This document shows positions 31,001-40,445 of a stretch of 64,000 nt of DNA, piece by piece (position 1 is the stretch's first letter; every line of letters starts with the position of its first letter). The DNA is from Siphonodentalium dalli. Its lineage: Eukaryota; Mollusca; Scaphopoda; Gadilida; Siphonodentaliidae. The translations under genes were made by a program, and so were the position numbers. The notes under the pieces are model-generated. The model did no database searches and was not told where the DNA came from. It saw only the letters and a program-made list of their open reading frames with translations. The stretch covers positions 127,415,989 to 127,479,988 of the forward strand of contig CP136068.1 in the NCBI GenBank assembly GCA_032622095.1, written 5' to 3'.

Positions 31001-31746
31001 TTTAAAGTGATGTGAAACACTCGTGTAGGGTTATCAATTAGAAATGGAAAATAATATTGTTCAAAGTAGTTATTTTTACAAATATTATATCTAAATTGAC
31101 AACACACACCGTCATTCTTATATATTAATTAAATGCAGTGACTGCCGATCGCGAAATGTTTTTGTTAGTTTATCGCTGATAGATGCGTCCCGATTCAAGT
31201 AGTAAATATTTACAATTTAGCGTAGTTCGGACGATGTTTTCTATGGAGTGCTACGGTATATTTGCTTGAAATTTTCGGTGATGTTGGTAGAATGCTACAT
31301 TCCTCAAGTTGGCATAGCAACTGAATTCTAACTCATCAGTTTCACGCACCCGAACAAGAACATAATATGTCTTTAAAGATATATTATGGACTTGTTCAGG
31401 TGCGTGAAACTGTTTAGTTAGTATTCAGGCAGTATGCCAACTGGAGGAATGTAGAAATCTACTACATCGTCGAAAATCTCAAGCAAATGGACCGTACCAC
31501 TCCATAGAAAACACAATCTGAACTATGCCCAATTGTAAATATTTACTTCTCGATTCGGGATGCAACTATCAGCGATAAGGTAATGAAAATGATTGTCATC
31601 GAGAGTCACTGAATTTAATTAATATATAATAATGACGGTGTGCATTGTCAGTTTGGAATTTAATGTTTATAAAAATCACTACTTTGAGCAAGATTATCCT
31701 CCATTTCTATTTGATCACCCTACCTCAAAGTGTTCGCAATGTGAAT
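31001..31746. mobile_element. Family E complete long palindrome
   Basis: Arms of about 373 bp face each other around 31374/31375 (ATGTCTTTAAAGATAT). Pairs: AGTGATGTGAAACACTCG against AGTGTTCGCAATGTG, CATTCTTATATATTAATTAA against TTAATTAATATATAATAATG, GATGCGTCCCGATTCAAG against CTCGATTCGGGATGC. The terminal TTTAAAGTG word contains TTAA. No ORF. Solo halves are at 9605-13266 and 22652-23030. Confidence 0.92.
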
Positions 31747-32313
31747 AGAAGTTATTGAAATTTCACCAATCAAATAACAATTAACAGCTTGTACAAATGA
31801 TACCATATGTATCAGCATTTATCCACCGCTCACTACCTCTATTGCCTACATAAAGCCTGCCTAATAAACGTTACGTTTATTATGTCAATATAGCTTTATT
31901 AGGTCAATGTAGCTTTATTAGGTCGTACTACTTTCATGACGTAATTGCATATGCAAATTGCACAGGTAACTAGGGACGTCAACCGACCTAAATGACGTCA
32001 TTGTGATTTTGGGACGTTTTTATCGCCCATAATTAACCGCAATTAATACAAATTCGTAAACGGATATGTGTTTTCACTCTAAAACATCTTTAAACCATTA
32101 GTACAAGGCCAGCTTAGAATAACTATAAAAAAAAACCAACGAACTCTTTCGCTCTAAGCTGCATTCCGGGTTTTGCATGTCATGAATGCTAGTTAGTTTG
32201 CTTGACCTAATAAATGTAAGGGTGTCATCGAAGTAACGAATGTAAAACAATGAGGAAAATGACAGATTTACTTCACAAAAGGCAAGTTTTGTGCGATGGA
32301 TAAATAAAATAAA
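31747..32313. other. Non-coding with a patch of promoter-like words
   Basis: Tandem TAGCTTTATTAGGTC units (about 31889-31925) precede ATTGCATATGCAAAT (octamer-like, palindromic) and ATGACGTCAT (CRE-like). No transcript start or gene can be tied to them. Confidence 0.4.
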
Positions 32314-32446
32314 TAGCTAATGTTGTCGCTTCAACTGTTCATGTCCACGCAGGGTTTTGGCATCTATTGGACTTGGCAGAGCCTTGCCCAATAGATGCTC
32401 AAATCCCCCTCACGGACATAAACAGTTTAAGCGACGACACTAGCTA
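32314..32446. mobile_element. Family S palindromic element
   Basis: ATGTTGTCGCTTCAACTGTT and CATCTATTGGACTTGGC face GCCCAATAGATG and AACAGTTTAAGCGACGACAC. TAGCTA flanks both sides and may be the target duplication. Single copy in this window. Confidence 0.8.
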
Positions 32447-32615
32447 CATATTCTATATTTATTAATTAGATGTGACATTTTTGTCCAGAGCGACCTGTTA
32501 TCAAAATTATTGTAATTGTATCTAAATTTGTGCAGTACTATTTTTCAATCAGTTTTCGTAAAAGATTTGATCTGGTGGCAGTTTCAGTTCTTCACCGTTC
32601 CGGAAGGGACATGTG

Positions 32616-32832
32616 TACAGTAATGTCATAATTAATCGACTTCTTAACCACAGCAGAATTATGGGTAACTTTTCAGGATTTAGTCGGAAATATGGCTTGT
32701 TGCCATTCATCGGAAAGCTCTCGGTGAGAGCCTTCCGATGAATGGCAACAAGCCATATTTCCGACTAAATCCTGAAAAGTTACCCATAATTCTGCTGTGG
32801 TTAAGAAGTCGATTAATTAGGGCATTACTGTA
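32616..32832. mobile_element. Family A palindromic MITE, complete
   Basis: 217 bp, loop CTCTCGGTGAGAG, arms almost identical. Confidence 0.94.
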
Positions 32833-32929
32833 TATGAACGAGAAGCCGATCACGATCGGCAGATGTTTAACCCATACCTTGGCGATAGTGATCAGCTATT
32901 TTCAGTCTGGACGCGAAAATCCATAAGCC

Positions 32930-33940
32930 ATAACTCTGTTTTAAAAAATGGATCAAACCCAAATTTGAACTCTATCTGTATTTTGGGCTGAGATACTCAC
33001 ATACCAAATTTACATACATCTCAATAAAATGAGATATATCAGATGAAAGGTATTATCTACACGGTATCAGGAATGTTGAGAAGAGTTCATTCTAACTACA
33101 AAAGTCCATACCGTACAAGACTGTCAAGTGAAGGGGATATAATAGGAGAATAACTCTATGAAAAATATACAAAAGCATAAAATTGATGACCAGGGTTAAC
33201 AATTTTAACTCTATAAAATTAGGAGACTGTACCAGGTATGCCACTTGAACACTGCATTGATAGGCTAATTCAGAGAGCTGTGTGTGGGAGTCCTGAGCCA
33301 ACAGGGTCCACACACTATGGAAATGCAATAAACAACAGATGGCTAGCAGCAGTGACTATCAGATTTCATTATCAATAATAGAGTTTAGCTCAAGTCTCTT
33401 TCTCACTGTAGCACAGGTAATTAATTGTAAGCTGCTTCTGGTTATATTTTGTAAGCAAATCTCAAATCTGTTCAATTCTTAGTTAAAACTGGGGCTATAA
33501 CTCTGGTATAAAAAACAGGATCTGACCCATATTTAAACTCGATCTGTATTTTGAGTTGACAAACTCACATACCAAATTTGGTTCCTATCAGATGAAAACT
33601 GGTAGATTTATTGAAGCATGCATGAATTCTCTGTCAAAGGGCCATAACTCCATTAAAAATAATCTGATCAAACCCATATTCGAACTCGAACTGTATTTTA
33701 GGTGGAGAAACTGTCATACCAAATTTGGTTCTGATCAGTTCTGATCAGATCACTTTTTTTTTTAGTTATCATAGAATTTGTGAATTCTAAGTTGAAAAAG
33801 GGCCATAACTCTGTAAAAAAAACTCCGATCATATCCATATTCGAACTCGATCTGTATTTTGGGCCAAGAAACTCACATACCAAATTTGGTTCCGATCAGA
33901 TAGAAAATATTTCAGTTATCGCACCATGCGTAAAGTGTCT

Positions 33941-33978
<38 letters not shown>

Positions 33979-34030
33979 GGAAGGACTAACGACGAGTGGT
34001 CAATCCGGACAACGACACTATGTTTACCAT
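32930..34030 (+). repeat. 'GGCCATAACTCTG' tandem repeat with GACA tail
   Basis: Four diverged units starting near 32930, 33490, 33640 and 33795. They share (G)GGC(C/T)ATAACTC, GAACTCGATCTGTATTTTGG and ACTCACATACCAAATTTGGT. The array ends with a (GACA)n microsatellite at 33941-33979 and GACAACGACACTATGTTTAC. 33080-33480 between units 1 and 2 is unrelated. Three open frames here repeat the peptide SHTKFGS because the DNA repeats, not because they are genes. Confidence 0.75.
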
Positions 34031-34050
34031 ACTATGGTATGGGTAAACAT

Positions 34051-34143
34051 AAAAACCATGTGAAAATTGACATTGAGTAAGTTATAACTGCATCAATATA
34101 TTAAAACCACGACCGTGTTGGCAGCTGTACGACTTTTGAAAAA
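34051..34143 (+). repeat. 93-bp direct duplication, left copy
   Basis: AAAAACCATGTGAAAATTGA through TGTACGACTTTTGAAAAA. Identical to 34256-34348 apart from a few bases (ATATTA/ATTTTA, TGTACG/TGCACG). The pair brackets a family A half. Confidence 0.93.
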
Positions 34144-34253
34144 GCCGAGAGCTTTCCGATGAATGGCAACAAGCAATATTTCCGACTAAATCCTGAAAAG
34201 TTACCCACAATTCTGCTGTGGTTAAGAAGTCGATTAATTAGGGCATTACTGCA
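34144..34253 (+). mobile_element. Family A solo right half between duplications
   Basis: Starts GCCGAGAGCTTTCC at the hairpin loop and ends GGGCATTACTGCA. It lies exactly between the two 93-bp repeats. Confidence 0.93.
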
Positions 34254-34255
34254 TG

Positions 34256-34348
34256 AAAAACCATGTGAAAATTGACATTGAGTAAGTTATAACTGCATCA
34301 ATATTTTAAAACCACGACCGTGTTGGCAGCTGCACGACTTTTGAAAAA
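34256..34348 (+). repeat. 93-bp direct duplication, right copy
   Basis: Right partner of 34051-34143. Confidence 0.93.
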
Positions 34349-34805
34349 ACAATAATTTTGGCTGCGTGTATCTCAAATTGTTGGGTTGACATATTTATTT
34401 AACTCAGACCAGACTGTATGAGCACGGTGTAACTTTCAGATATGTGGATATAGAGACCTTCATTTGTACCGTCCCCTGCATACTGGAAAATATGTATTTA
34501 TAACAAGCAATGCAACATTGTTTACATTGATGATTTTACAATGATTTACATAATGGTGAATAACGGTGTTGAGATTGCACGCCCACAAATAGGCCCCGCA
34601 TGTGAATATAATCATCTGGTCAGTCGAACTTTCCGTAATATCTGTAACTCATTAACATATTCCTCTGATTTTCCCCAATGGTTTGGTATAAACTCAGGAG
34701 TCTTTTGCTCAGGCATAAATTCACACACCTCATGGTGCCCAAAAAATAGTACTGAGCAAATTTTTATATATTTTTTAAATATTTTTTTTATTCTGATCTT
34801 GTTTC
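34349..34805. other. Non-coding, nothing recognised
   Basis: The open frame at 34541 runs into a family A half and is not credible. Confidence 0.45.
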
Positions 34806-34915
34806 GGGGAGAGCTTTCCGATGAATGGCAACAAGCCATATTTCCGACTATATCCTGAAAAGTTACCCATAATTCTGCTGTAGTTAAAGAGTCGATTACT
34901 TAGGGCATTACTGTA
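34806..34915 (+). mobile_element. Family A solo right half
   Basis: Starts GGGGAGAGCTTTCCGATG at the loop and ends GGGCATTACTGTA. Third solo half of the same arm and orientation. Confidence 0.92.
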
Positions 34916-34955
34916 CATGTACACCTTTACTAGTAGTTGCTTGGTGCTTTTGCAA

Positions 34956-35005
34956 TTTATAACTGTGCTGTGGTTAAGCAGCCAATTAATTAGGGCATTA
35001 CTGTA
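34956..35005 (+). mobile_element. Family A terminal fragment
   Basis: Only the last ~50 nt: GTGCTGTGGTTAAGCAGCCA to GGGCATTACTGTA. Confidence 0.75.
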
Positions 35006-35274
35006 TCTGCTTCTTGAGGTGTCCAAAGTTGACAAATTACAGCATTTACTATAACATTTACATGTATGCAAAGTGCTACAACTAATATTTTCTTTTGTGT
35101 TAAAAAACGATGAAAATAATATAAGCTGACTTAAGTGTCACCATTACTGTTGTACACACCACAACTGATCATAGCCAGCGTTATCTGTATTTTAGTGTTA
35201 TTATTCATTATTCAAAATGTAAACAGAACCTTCTGTTACAGCTGCGTATTTACCAACAATGCAGCCCTCTTAAT

Positions 35275-35387
35275 TCAGATTGTTTGGCTTCGGCAATCCG
35301 CTACGGCAACAGTATGCCGTGGCCCAGTTTGCCAGTTTGCTTCAGCAAATTGCTTCGGCAATGCTGATTGCCGTAGCCAATTATGAA
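35275..35387 (+). mobile_element. Family P element, copy 2
   Basis: TCAGATTGTTTGGCTTCGGC and AGCCAATTATGAAGGCTGA define the ends. Internally GGCTTCGGCAATCC, CTACGGCAAC, TTGCTTCGGCAAT and GATTGCCGTAGCC are mutually inverted, so it folds. It interrupts a frame (from 35135) that begins with a hydrophobic stretch but has no further support. Confidence 0.7.
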
Positions 35388-35394
35388 GGCTGAA

Positions 35395-36721
35395 CAATGG
35401 ATGCAGTAATACTAATAGAAAGAGTAATGTTCGATATGGCTCCCATCTAGAGGTCACCCTGAAGATCCCTATGAAGTTTAGTGATGATCGGATGAGGAAT
35501 TGGCCTCACATTAATTTATGCTAATATAATTATATGTTGATGGGACTAAAAGTCCGAAAGGACTTGTTCCTAAATTGATGATTAATTGTATTGTATGCAC
35601 ATTTTATGCATTTTTTATCAATTAAATATTATAATTATAAAGGATTTGGACATACAGAGAGCAAAACCCAAGATGTTTCAATGAAATACGGAACAATTTA
35701 GTGGCTCCCATCTAGAGGTTACCCATATGAAGTTTGCATGGTGATGATCGGATGAGGGATGTGGTCTGTAGGGTGTGCCAAAGGATTTAGTCATACACAG
35801 AGTAAACTCCAAGATGGCTGCCAGTGGCCATATATTGTTCATAAAAAATTATTCAAATTTGATAACTCCTATCTAGAGGTGATCCAAAACATGACTGTAA
35901 ATTTCAAAACAATTCTCCAATAAATGCGGGCTGCAGCAATGGGTTCAAATATGAACTTCGAGATGGCTCCTGGCGGCCATGTTTTTTACAAATATCGGGA
36001 AAAGAAAATCGATGGCTCCCATATGGAGATCACTCTGAAGATCCAAATGAAGTTTGGTAATGATCGGATGAGGGATGTGGTCTGTAGGGTGTTGCAAATT
36101 ATTTAGTCAGCCAAGAGTAAAATCAAGATGGCTGCTGGCAGCCATGTTTTTCATCAAAATCGTTCAAATTCGATAGCTCCTATATATCTAGAGGTGATGT
36201 AAAACATGACTGTAAATTTTAAAAACAATTCTCCAATAAATGCGGGATTCAAATTTTTAATCCAAGATGGCTGCTTGTGGCCATGTTTTTTAAACAAATT
36301 TCGGAAAAAAATTTATGGCCCCCATCTAGAGGTCACCCTGAAGATTTAGTAGTCACCCAAAAGATCTGTAGTGTGGTGACAATTGGATAAGCGATGTGCA
36401 TGGTCTGTGGGGTGTAGCAAAGGATTTAGTCAAAGAGTTATATCCAAGATGGCTGCCGGACAGTGCCAGTGGCCATTTATAAATTTCATCGAAATTCGTT
36501 AAAATTTGAGAGCTCCCATCTAGAGGTGATCCTCAACATGCATGTACATTTTCAAATCAATTCTCCAATAAATGTTTCCTGCATTGAAGTTGTGCCGATT
36601 TAATTTGAGATGGCTGATGGCAGCCATGTTTTTTTAACGTATTTTGGAAATCGATGGCTCCCATCCTGAGGTCATCTCAAAGATCCATATGAAGTTTGGT
36701 GGCGATCGGATCCAACAGTAT
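35395..36721 (+). repeat. 'AAGATGGCTGC' repeat, several tandem units
   Basis: Repeated words GGCTCCCATCTAGAGGT, GATGATCGGATGAGGGATG, GTGGTCTGTAGGGTGT, CCAAGATGGCTGC, GGCCATGTTTTT and CAATTCTCCAATAAATG at about 300-bp spacing. An AT-rich insert occupies about 35510-35655. The array is split at 36721 by element L and resumes at about 37571. Confidence 0.8.
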
Positions 36722-37570
36722 CTAGAATCTTACCGGCCTGCTATCCAACGTTGGCTCCCAGAACGTTGGATCCCAGGGCGGTTGTATAATTGTGTTATAA
36801 CACAAATATTACTGAACTATGAGCTGACATGAGATGACCAATGCTATATTATTGAAAAGTTATATTATTTGCAGCATTTGCCGATTTCATATTAACACAA
36901 ATATGACTTTTATTCCATTGTTTAAGCACTGAGTCGATAACTATAGCTATAAATATAACCAAAAAGTCGGAATTACTTATTCTAAGTTATTGAGAGGACG
37001 AAACGGATCGCGGACAGTTACTGTAAAACCGTAAATCAACGGGTACCATTGTAGTATATTGTACACAACATTTTTCTATAAGCCTTTTTACTGGTTCGCG
37101 ATTTTCAAGATGGCTTTTTATCCAACCCACCGGTAAAAGCCGGTAAAAGGTCAAAGTTGAGAAGTAGCATCCATTTGTAAACATTCGACAGCTGAGTCAG
37201 TGAGTGGCGTGAGTGCGAGAATTTTTTATCAACATTTTATGGCTTAATTTCATTTATTCTGAGTGCAACTACGTGTTTAAGAATTGTTTTGTGGCCATGT
37301 CATCTATAGAGTTAGGATCTGGTGACGATGCAGACATTCAGACGCCTTTTTTGTCAACGAACTTCCCATAAGTTATTGATAAATAGCGAGTTCTTGCGTT
37401 AAAAAAACTGTTATTCTATTAATACAATTTAAACACATTAATCCAATAAACAAGTATTTTACATTCACATTAACCACTAAACAAGTGAAACATTACGACT
37501 GTCCTGGGATCCAACGGTCCTGGGAGCCAACGTTGGGTGAGAGGACGGTAAGATTCTGAACACGTATCAT
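36722..37570. mobile_element. Element L, inserted in the AAGATGGCTGC repeat
   Basis: AGAATCTTACCGG, CCAACGTTGGCTCCCA and GTTGGATCCCAGG on the left face CCTGGGATCCAACG, TGGGAGCCAACGTTGG and CGGTAAGATTCTG on the right. ATCGGAT stands just outside both ends, a possible 7-8-bp target duplication, which would fit hAT-type elements. A 24-codon frame with a good start context (GGCCATGT, 37297-37371) could be a leftover first exon of a parental transposase, but this is speculative. Confidence 0.7.
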
Positions 37571-37589
37571 CGGATGAGAGATGAAACCT

Positions 37590-38990
37590 GTAGGTAGCGA
37601 CAACAGTGTTCCGGCCATTTCCGGTTTCTCAATCTGTGAATGAGGAAAACGTGTCTTTTTGCAGAGCTCAAAAGTGATATAAATTCAATAAATTATTGGA
37701 TAAACTACTCACTTTTCTGTTTAAAATAGGTAAATGGACAATCGGAGTGTGCACCAGACAATTGTAATCGAGTTTCAGGTGAAATATTGTCAACTGTAAG
37801 TGAAATAAATTCCGTTTGACTTTTGTTGTGTGGTCACCATTTTGATATCGATAAATGACCCCATCAAACTTTGCTTTGATTTTGTAACAAGTTATACGTT
37901 AAAATATTAGAATACAAATAAATGACAATGCACAATAAATATTGGCATTAATGTTGGACAAGGTTGTATTCCATGTTATTATTTTTTTGAAGGTAATAAT
38001 CGTCTGAAAAAGTAGCCTATTTTCGTGCATTAAAAAGTTAAAGGAATCATCAGTAACTTCCAGTAACTCACGTGCCATGTTATTTGTAATCCAATTGGCT
38101 ATGGAATGCATATTTTTTTTATTTTTTTTTGGCTAGCATTTTCATTGTGTTTTGACTTAGTAAACACCACTACCCTACAAGAATCAAAATTATTTACATT
38201 GTGCGGCAACGGTATGGAGGGAATAGTATGAGAAGTTCTGCCAGCCTGACTATGAATTAAGTTCTCTAGCCACAGTAGTATTCTTCAATGTGCATTAACT
38301 GCCTAAATTATCAATTTGATTGATTATAATGATCTGGCTCGCGCCTCTAAGGGAAGTTCTGCCCAAATTTTTAATTTGATTGGATACGGGTGGTGTTAAG
38401 GATTTGGCAAGCGCCTCCAGCGAAAGTTCGGCCCAAATTCTCGGGAAACAACAATGCTAGTACATATAGTAGGCCTACACGTGTTGGTGACAACAGTTAT
38501 AAGTCTGGTCAGACTTGTCACTGAAAAAACTTGTAATTTTTGTAGCGATTAAAAGAGTATAAAAAAGTATTAAATAAAGCGTTGAACAAGCAACACACCG
38601 GGATGTGAACCAGACAATTTTAATTGAGTTTGAGGTGCAATTTTGTCAAAGATAATATATTGAAACAAATTTAGTTTAATTTAATAGTGTTGTGGTTATG
38701 GTCATTTTGAAGAATGACCATACCAAATAATGATTTGATTATGTATATAACCATTTAGACATTAAATAATTAAAATGTTGGGTGGAATAATAAGTAACGG
38801 TGCACAATGAACATTGATATTAATCAATTTCATGCCATGTAATTGGTAATCCAATTCGCTATTATGACGCTATGGAGTACGTAACTTTATTTTTGTAGGC
38901 ATTTTAATCATGTTATGACTTAGTTAATGCTGATGTCCTTCAAAAATCAATGCTGTTGACATTCCGCTCATATCGCTCCAAAAGACATTT
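37590..38990 (+). repeat. Diverged ~870-bp direct duplication
   Basis: Ordered matching words in about 37670-38170 and about 38540-38950: ACCAGACAATT(G/T)TAAT(C/T)GAGTTT, ACCATTTTGA/GTCATTTTGA, ACAATG(C/A)ACA, CATGCCATGT/GTGCCATGTT, GGTAATCCAATT(C/G)GCTAT, GTTATGACTTAGT/GTTTTGACTTAGT. A smaller ~80-bp duplication (GCGCCTC(T/C)A(A/G)GGGAAGTTC) lies between at 38340-38420. No coding frame is preserved across the copies. Confidence 0.65.
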
Positions 38991-39262
38991 AATAGCATTT
39001 GCCTCACACAAGAGAACAACAAGAATTTGAAGAAAAAAAATTGATTGTTGTGTTGATAATATGAAATAAATTCATTAATAATATATTGTGAACAACATTT
39101 TAGGCTCGACAACTTCCTGTTTACATTGTTAGAGCATATTCATGTAAATCTACGGGCCAAAGAAAGCCCAAGATTAAGGTACTACATGTATTCCATGATT
39201 TAGGTTAAACATACACATCAACTTGATTTAGGTGAACTGTACCATGTGATTAGTTATCAGGA

Positions 39263-39281
39263 CCCCCCCCCCCCCCCCCCC
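39263..39281 (+). repeat. C19 homopolymer
   Basis: Nineteen consecutive C. The complementary strand is a G-quadruplex-capable G run. Confidence 0.95.
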
Positions 39282-39383
39282 ACACCACTTGCTACATGCT
39301 CCACATATACCGATATCAACATTAACACATCTAACTCAAATGTTAGTCAATTTTCATTTATGAAAAGAAAGTATGTGGTATTT

Positions 39384-39644
39384 TCTTAAAACTATTCTAG
39401 CAAATACTCATTGATGAGTAGTGACCCATAAGGGAATGCTCAGATAATATTCAAGTTTAACAAATCAAATGATAGGTTGTAATTGTTGAACTTATTATCT
39501 GAACATTTCCATAAAATGTACTTTTATTTGTGTTATACTTGCATCTGTCGTCTGCTTATTTTTTCCTGAAAACCCACCAAATGATTATAGACCATTCCAA
39601 TGCACTTTTATAACTGAGTGGGAACTTCCATTTAGTACATGTTA
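39384..39644 (-). mobile_element. Family C MITE, reverse
   Basis: AAATACTCATTGATGAGTAG, TTGAACTTATTATCTGAACA and ACCATTCCAATGCACTTTTA followed by AACTGAGTGGGA in reverse order. The ends are degraded. Confidence 0.75.
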
Positions 39645-40239
39645 TGCGATAATAACTGGAGTCTATCATGTCCTTCTATACTACCGGTACTGTACAACTC
39701 AACTTCTCAAGATCACCTTATATGTATTCATCCGACGACAGTTTTATTTATTGTAGTCTTGATGCTTGGGCACATGAAGTTGCATCACAGGATAGTTTTG
39801 TATTCTGTAATACAAATTAACCCTTGGTCTTGCCCAAGATCTGTTACTTGTATACCTGGCGATTGTCTTCATTGTTGTCTCATGTCAATCAACCTCCGGG
39901 TTAAATTTAACCAAATGTGCTGATGATTTCTCAGGCATATACAAGTTTTCAACCAATCATTCTACATTTATTAGTGTTATTGCTGGAAACCAAATATATA
40001 ACATACAATCTTCACATATCCTAACTGAAAATAGCCAATTGATGTTACAAGCTTGTTGTCCCTTAATACACCAACACGACCAACAGACTAATGTAGGAGA
40101 GACATTACTACACTGAATTATGAGTGGAAAGCACATTAGCAGTGTCTACAAACATTATTTGGCAACTTCTGGGTGACATAATGAGTTGACAGAATTTTTT
40201 TTCCGAAGACCGAATTAAAAAAAATTGCCAAAAAAAAAA
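39645..40239. other. Non-coding, nothing recognised
   Basis: The 94-codon frame from 39639 starts inside a family C end and shows no domain. Confidence 0.45.
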
Positions 40240-40445
40240 TATTCATAGGAAATTTTTGTTTGGCTTTCTATATGATGGTAGATGTCTCTGGCTTTGAAAA
40301 ACATTGAAAATTTGATCGCCACTTGTTTTTTTTTCAAAAACTTGTGTCATCGCTACTGTAGGGTGTGCAAAATATTGCTCAAGGAAATTTTTGATGGGAC
40401 ACACGCACAGACAGACAGACGACAACCCATGGCAATAGCTCAAAC
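40240..40445 (+). repeat. Tail of the CAATAGCTC-type mollusc repeat
   Basis: ATGGTAGATGTCTCTGG, CTGTAGGGTGTGCAAA, AGACAGACAGACGACAAC and CCATGGCAATAGCTCAAAC match the tail of the repeat at 17345-17880. Confidence 0.7.

Noticed and set aside
33556-33989. Two frames sharing a SHTKFGS peptide
   Set aside because: The shared peptide comes from the underlying tandem DNA repeat and ends in GACA microsatellite.
35135-35386. Frame with a hydrophobic N-terminal stretch
   Set aside because: Its second half is family P repeat sequence. The hydrophobic run alone is weak in AT-rich DNA.
35540-35575. Hammerhead-ribozyme-like string (TTGATGGGAC...GTCCGAAAGG)
   Set aside because: A GGAC/GTCC stem is followed by GAAA, but the CUGAUGA core is broken and no stem III or cleavage triplet could be placed.
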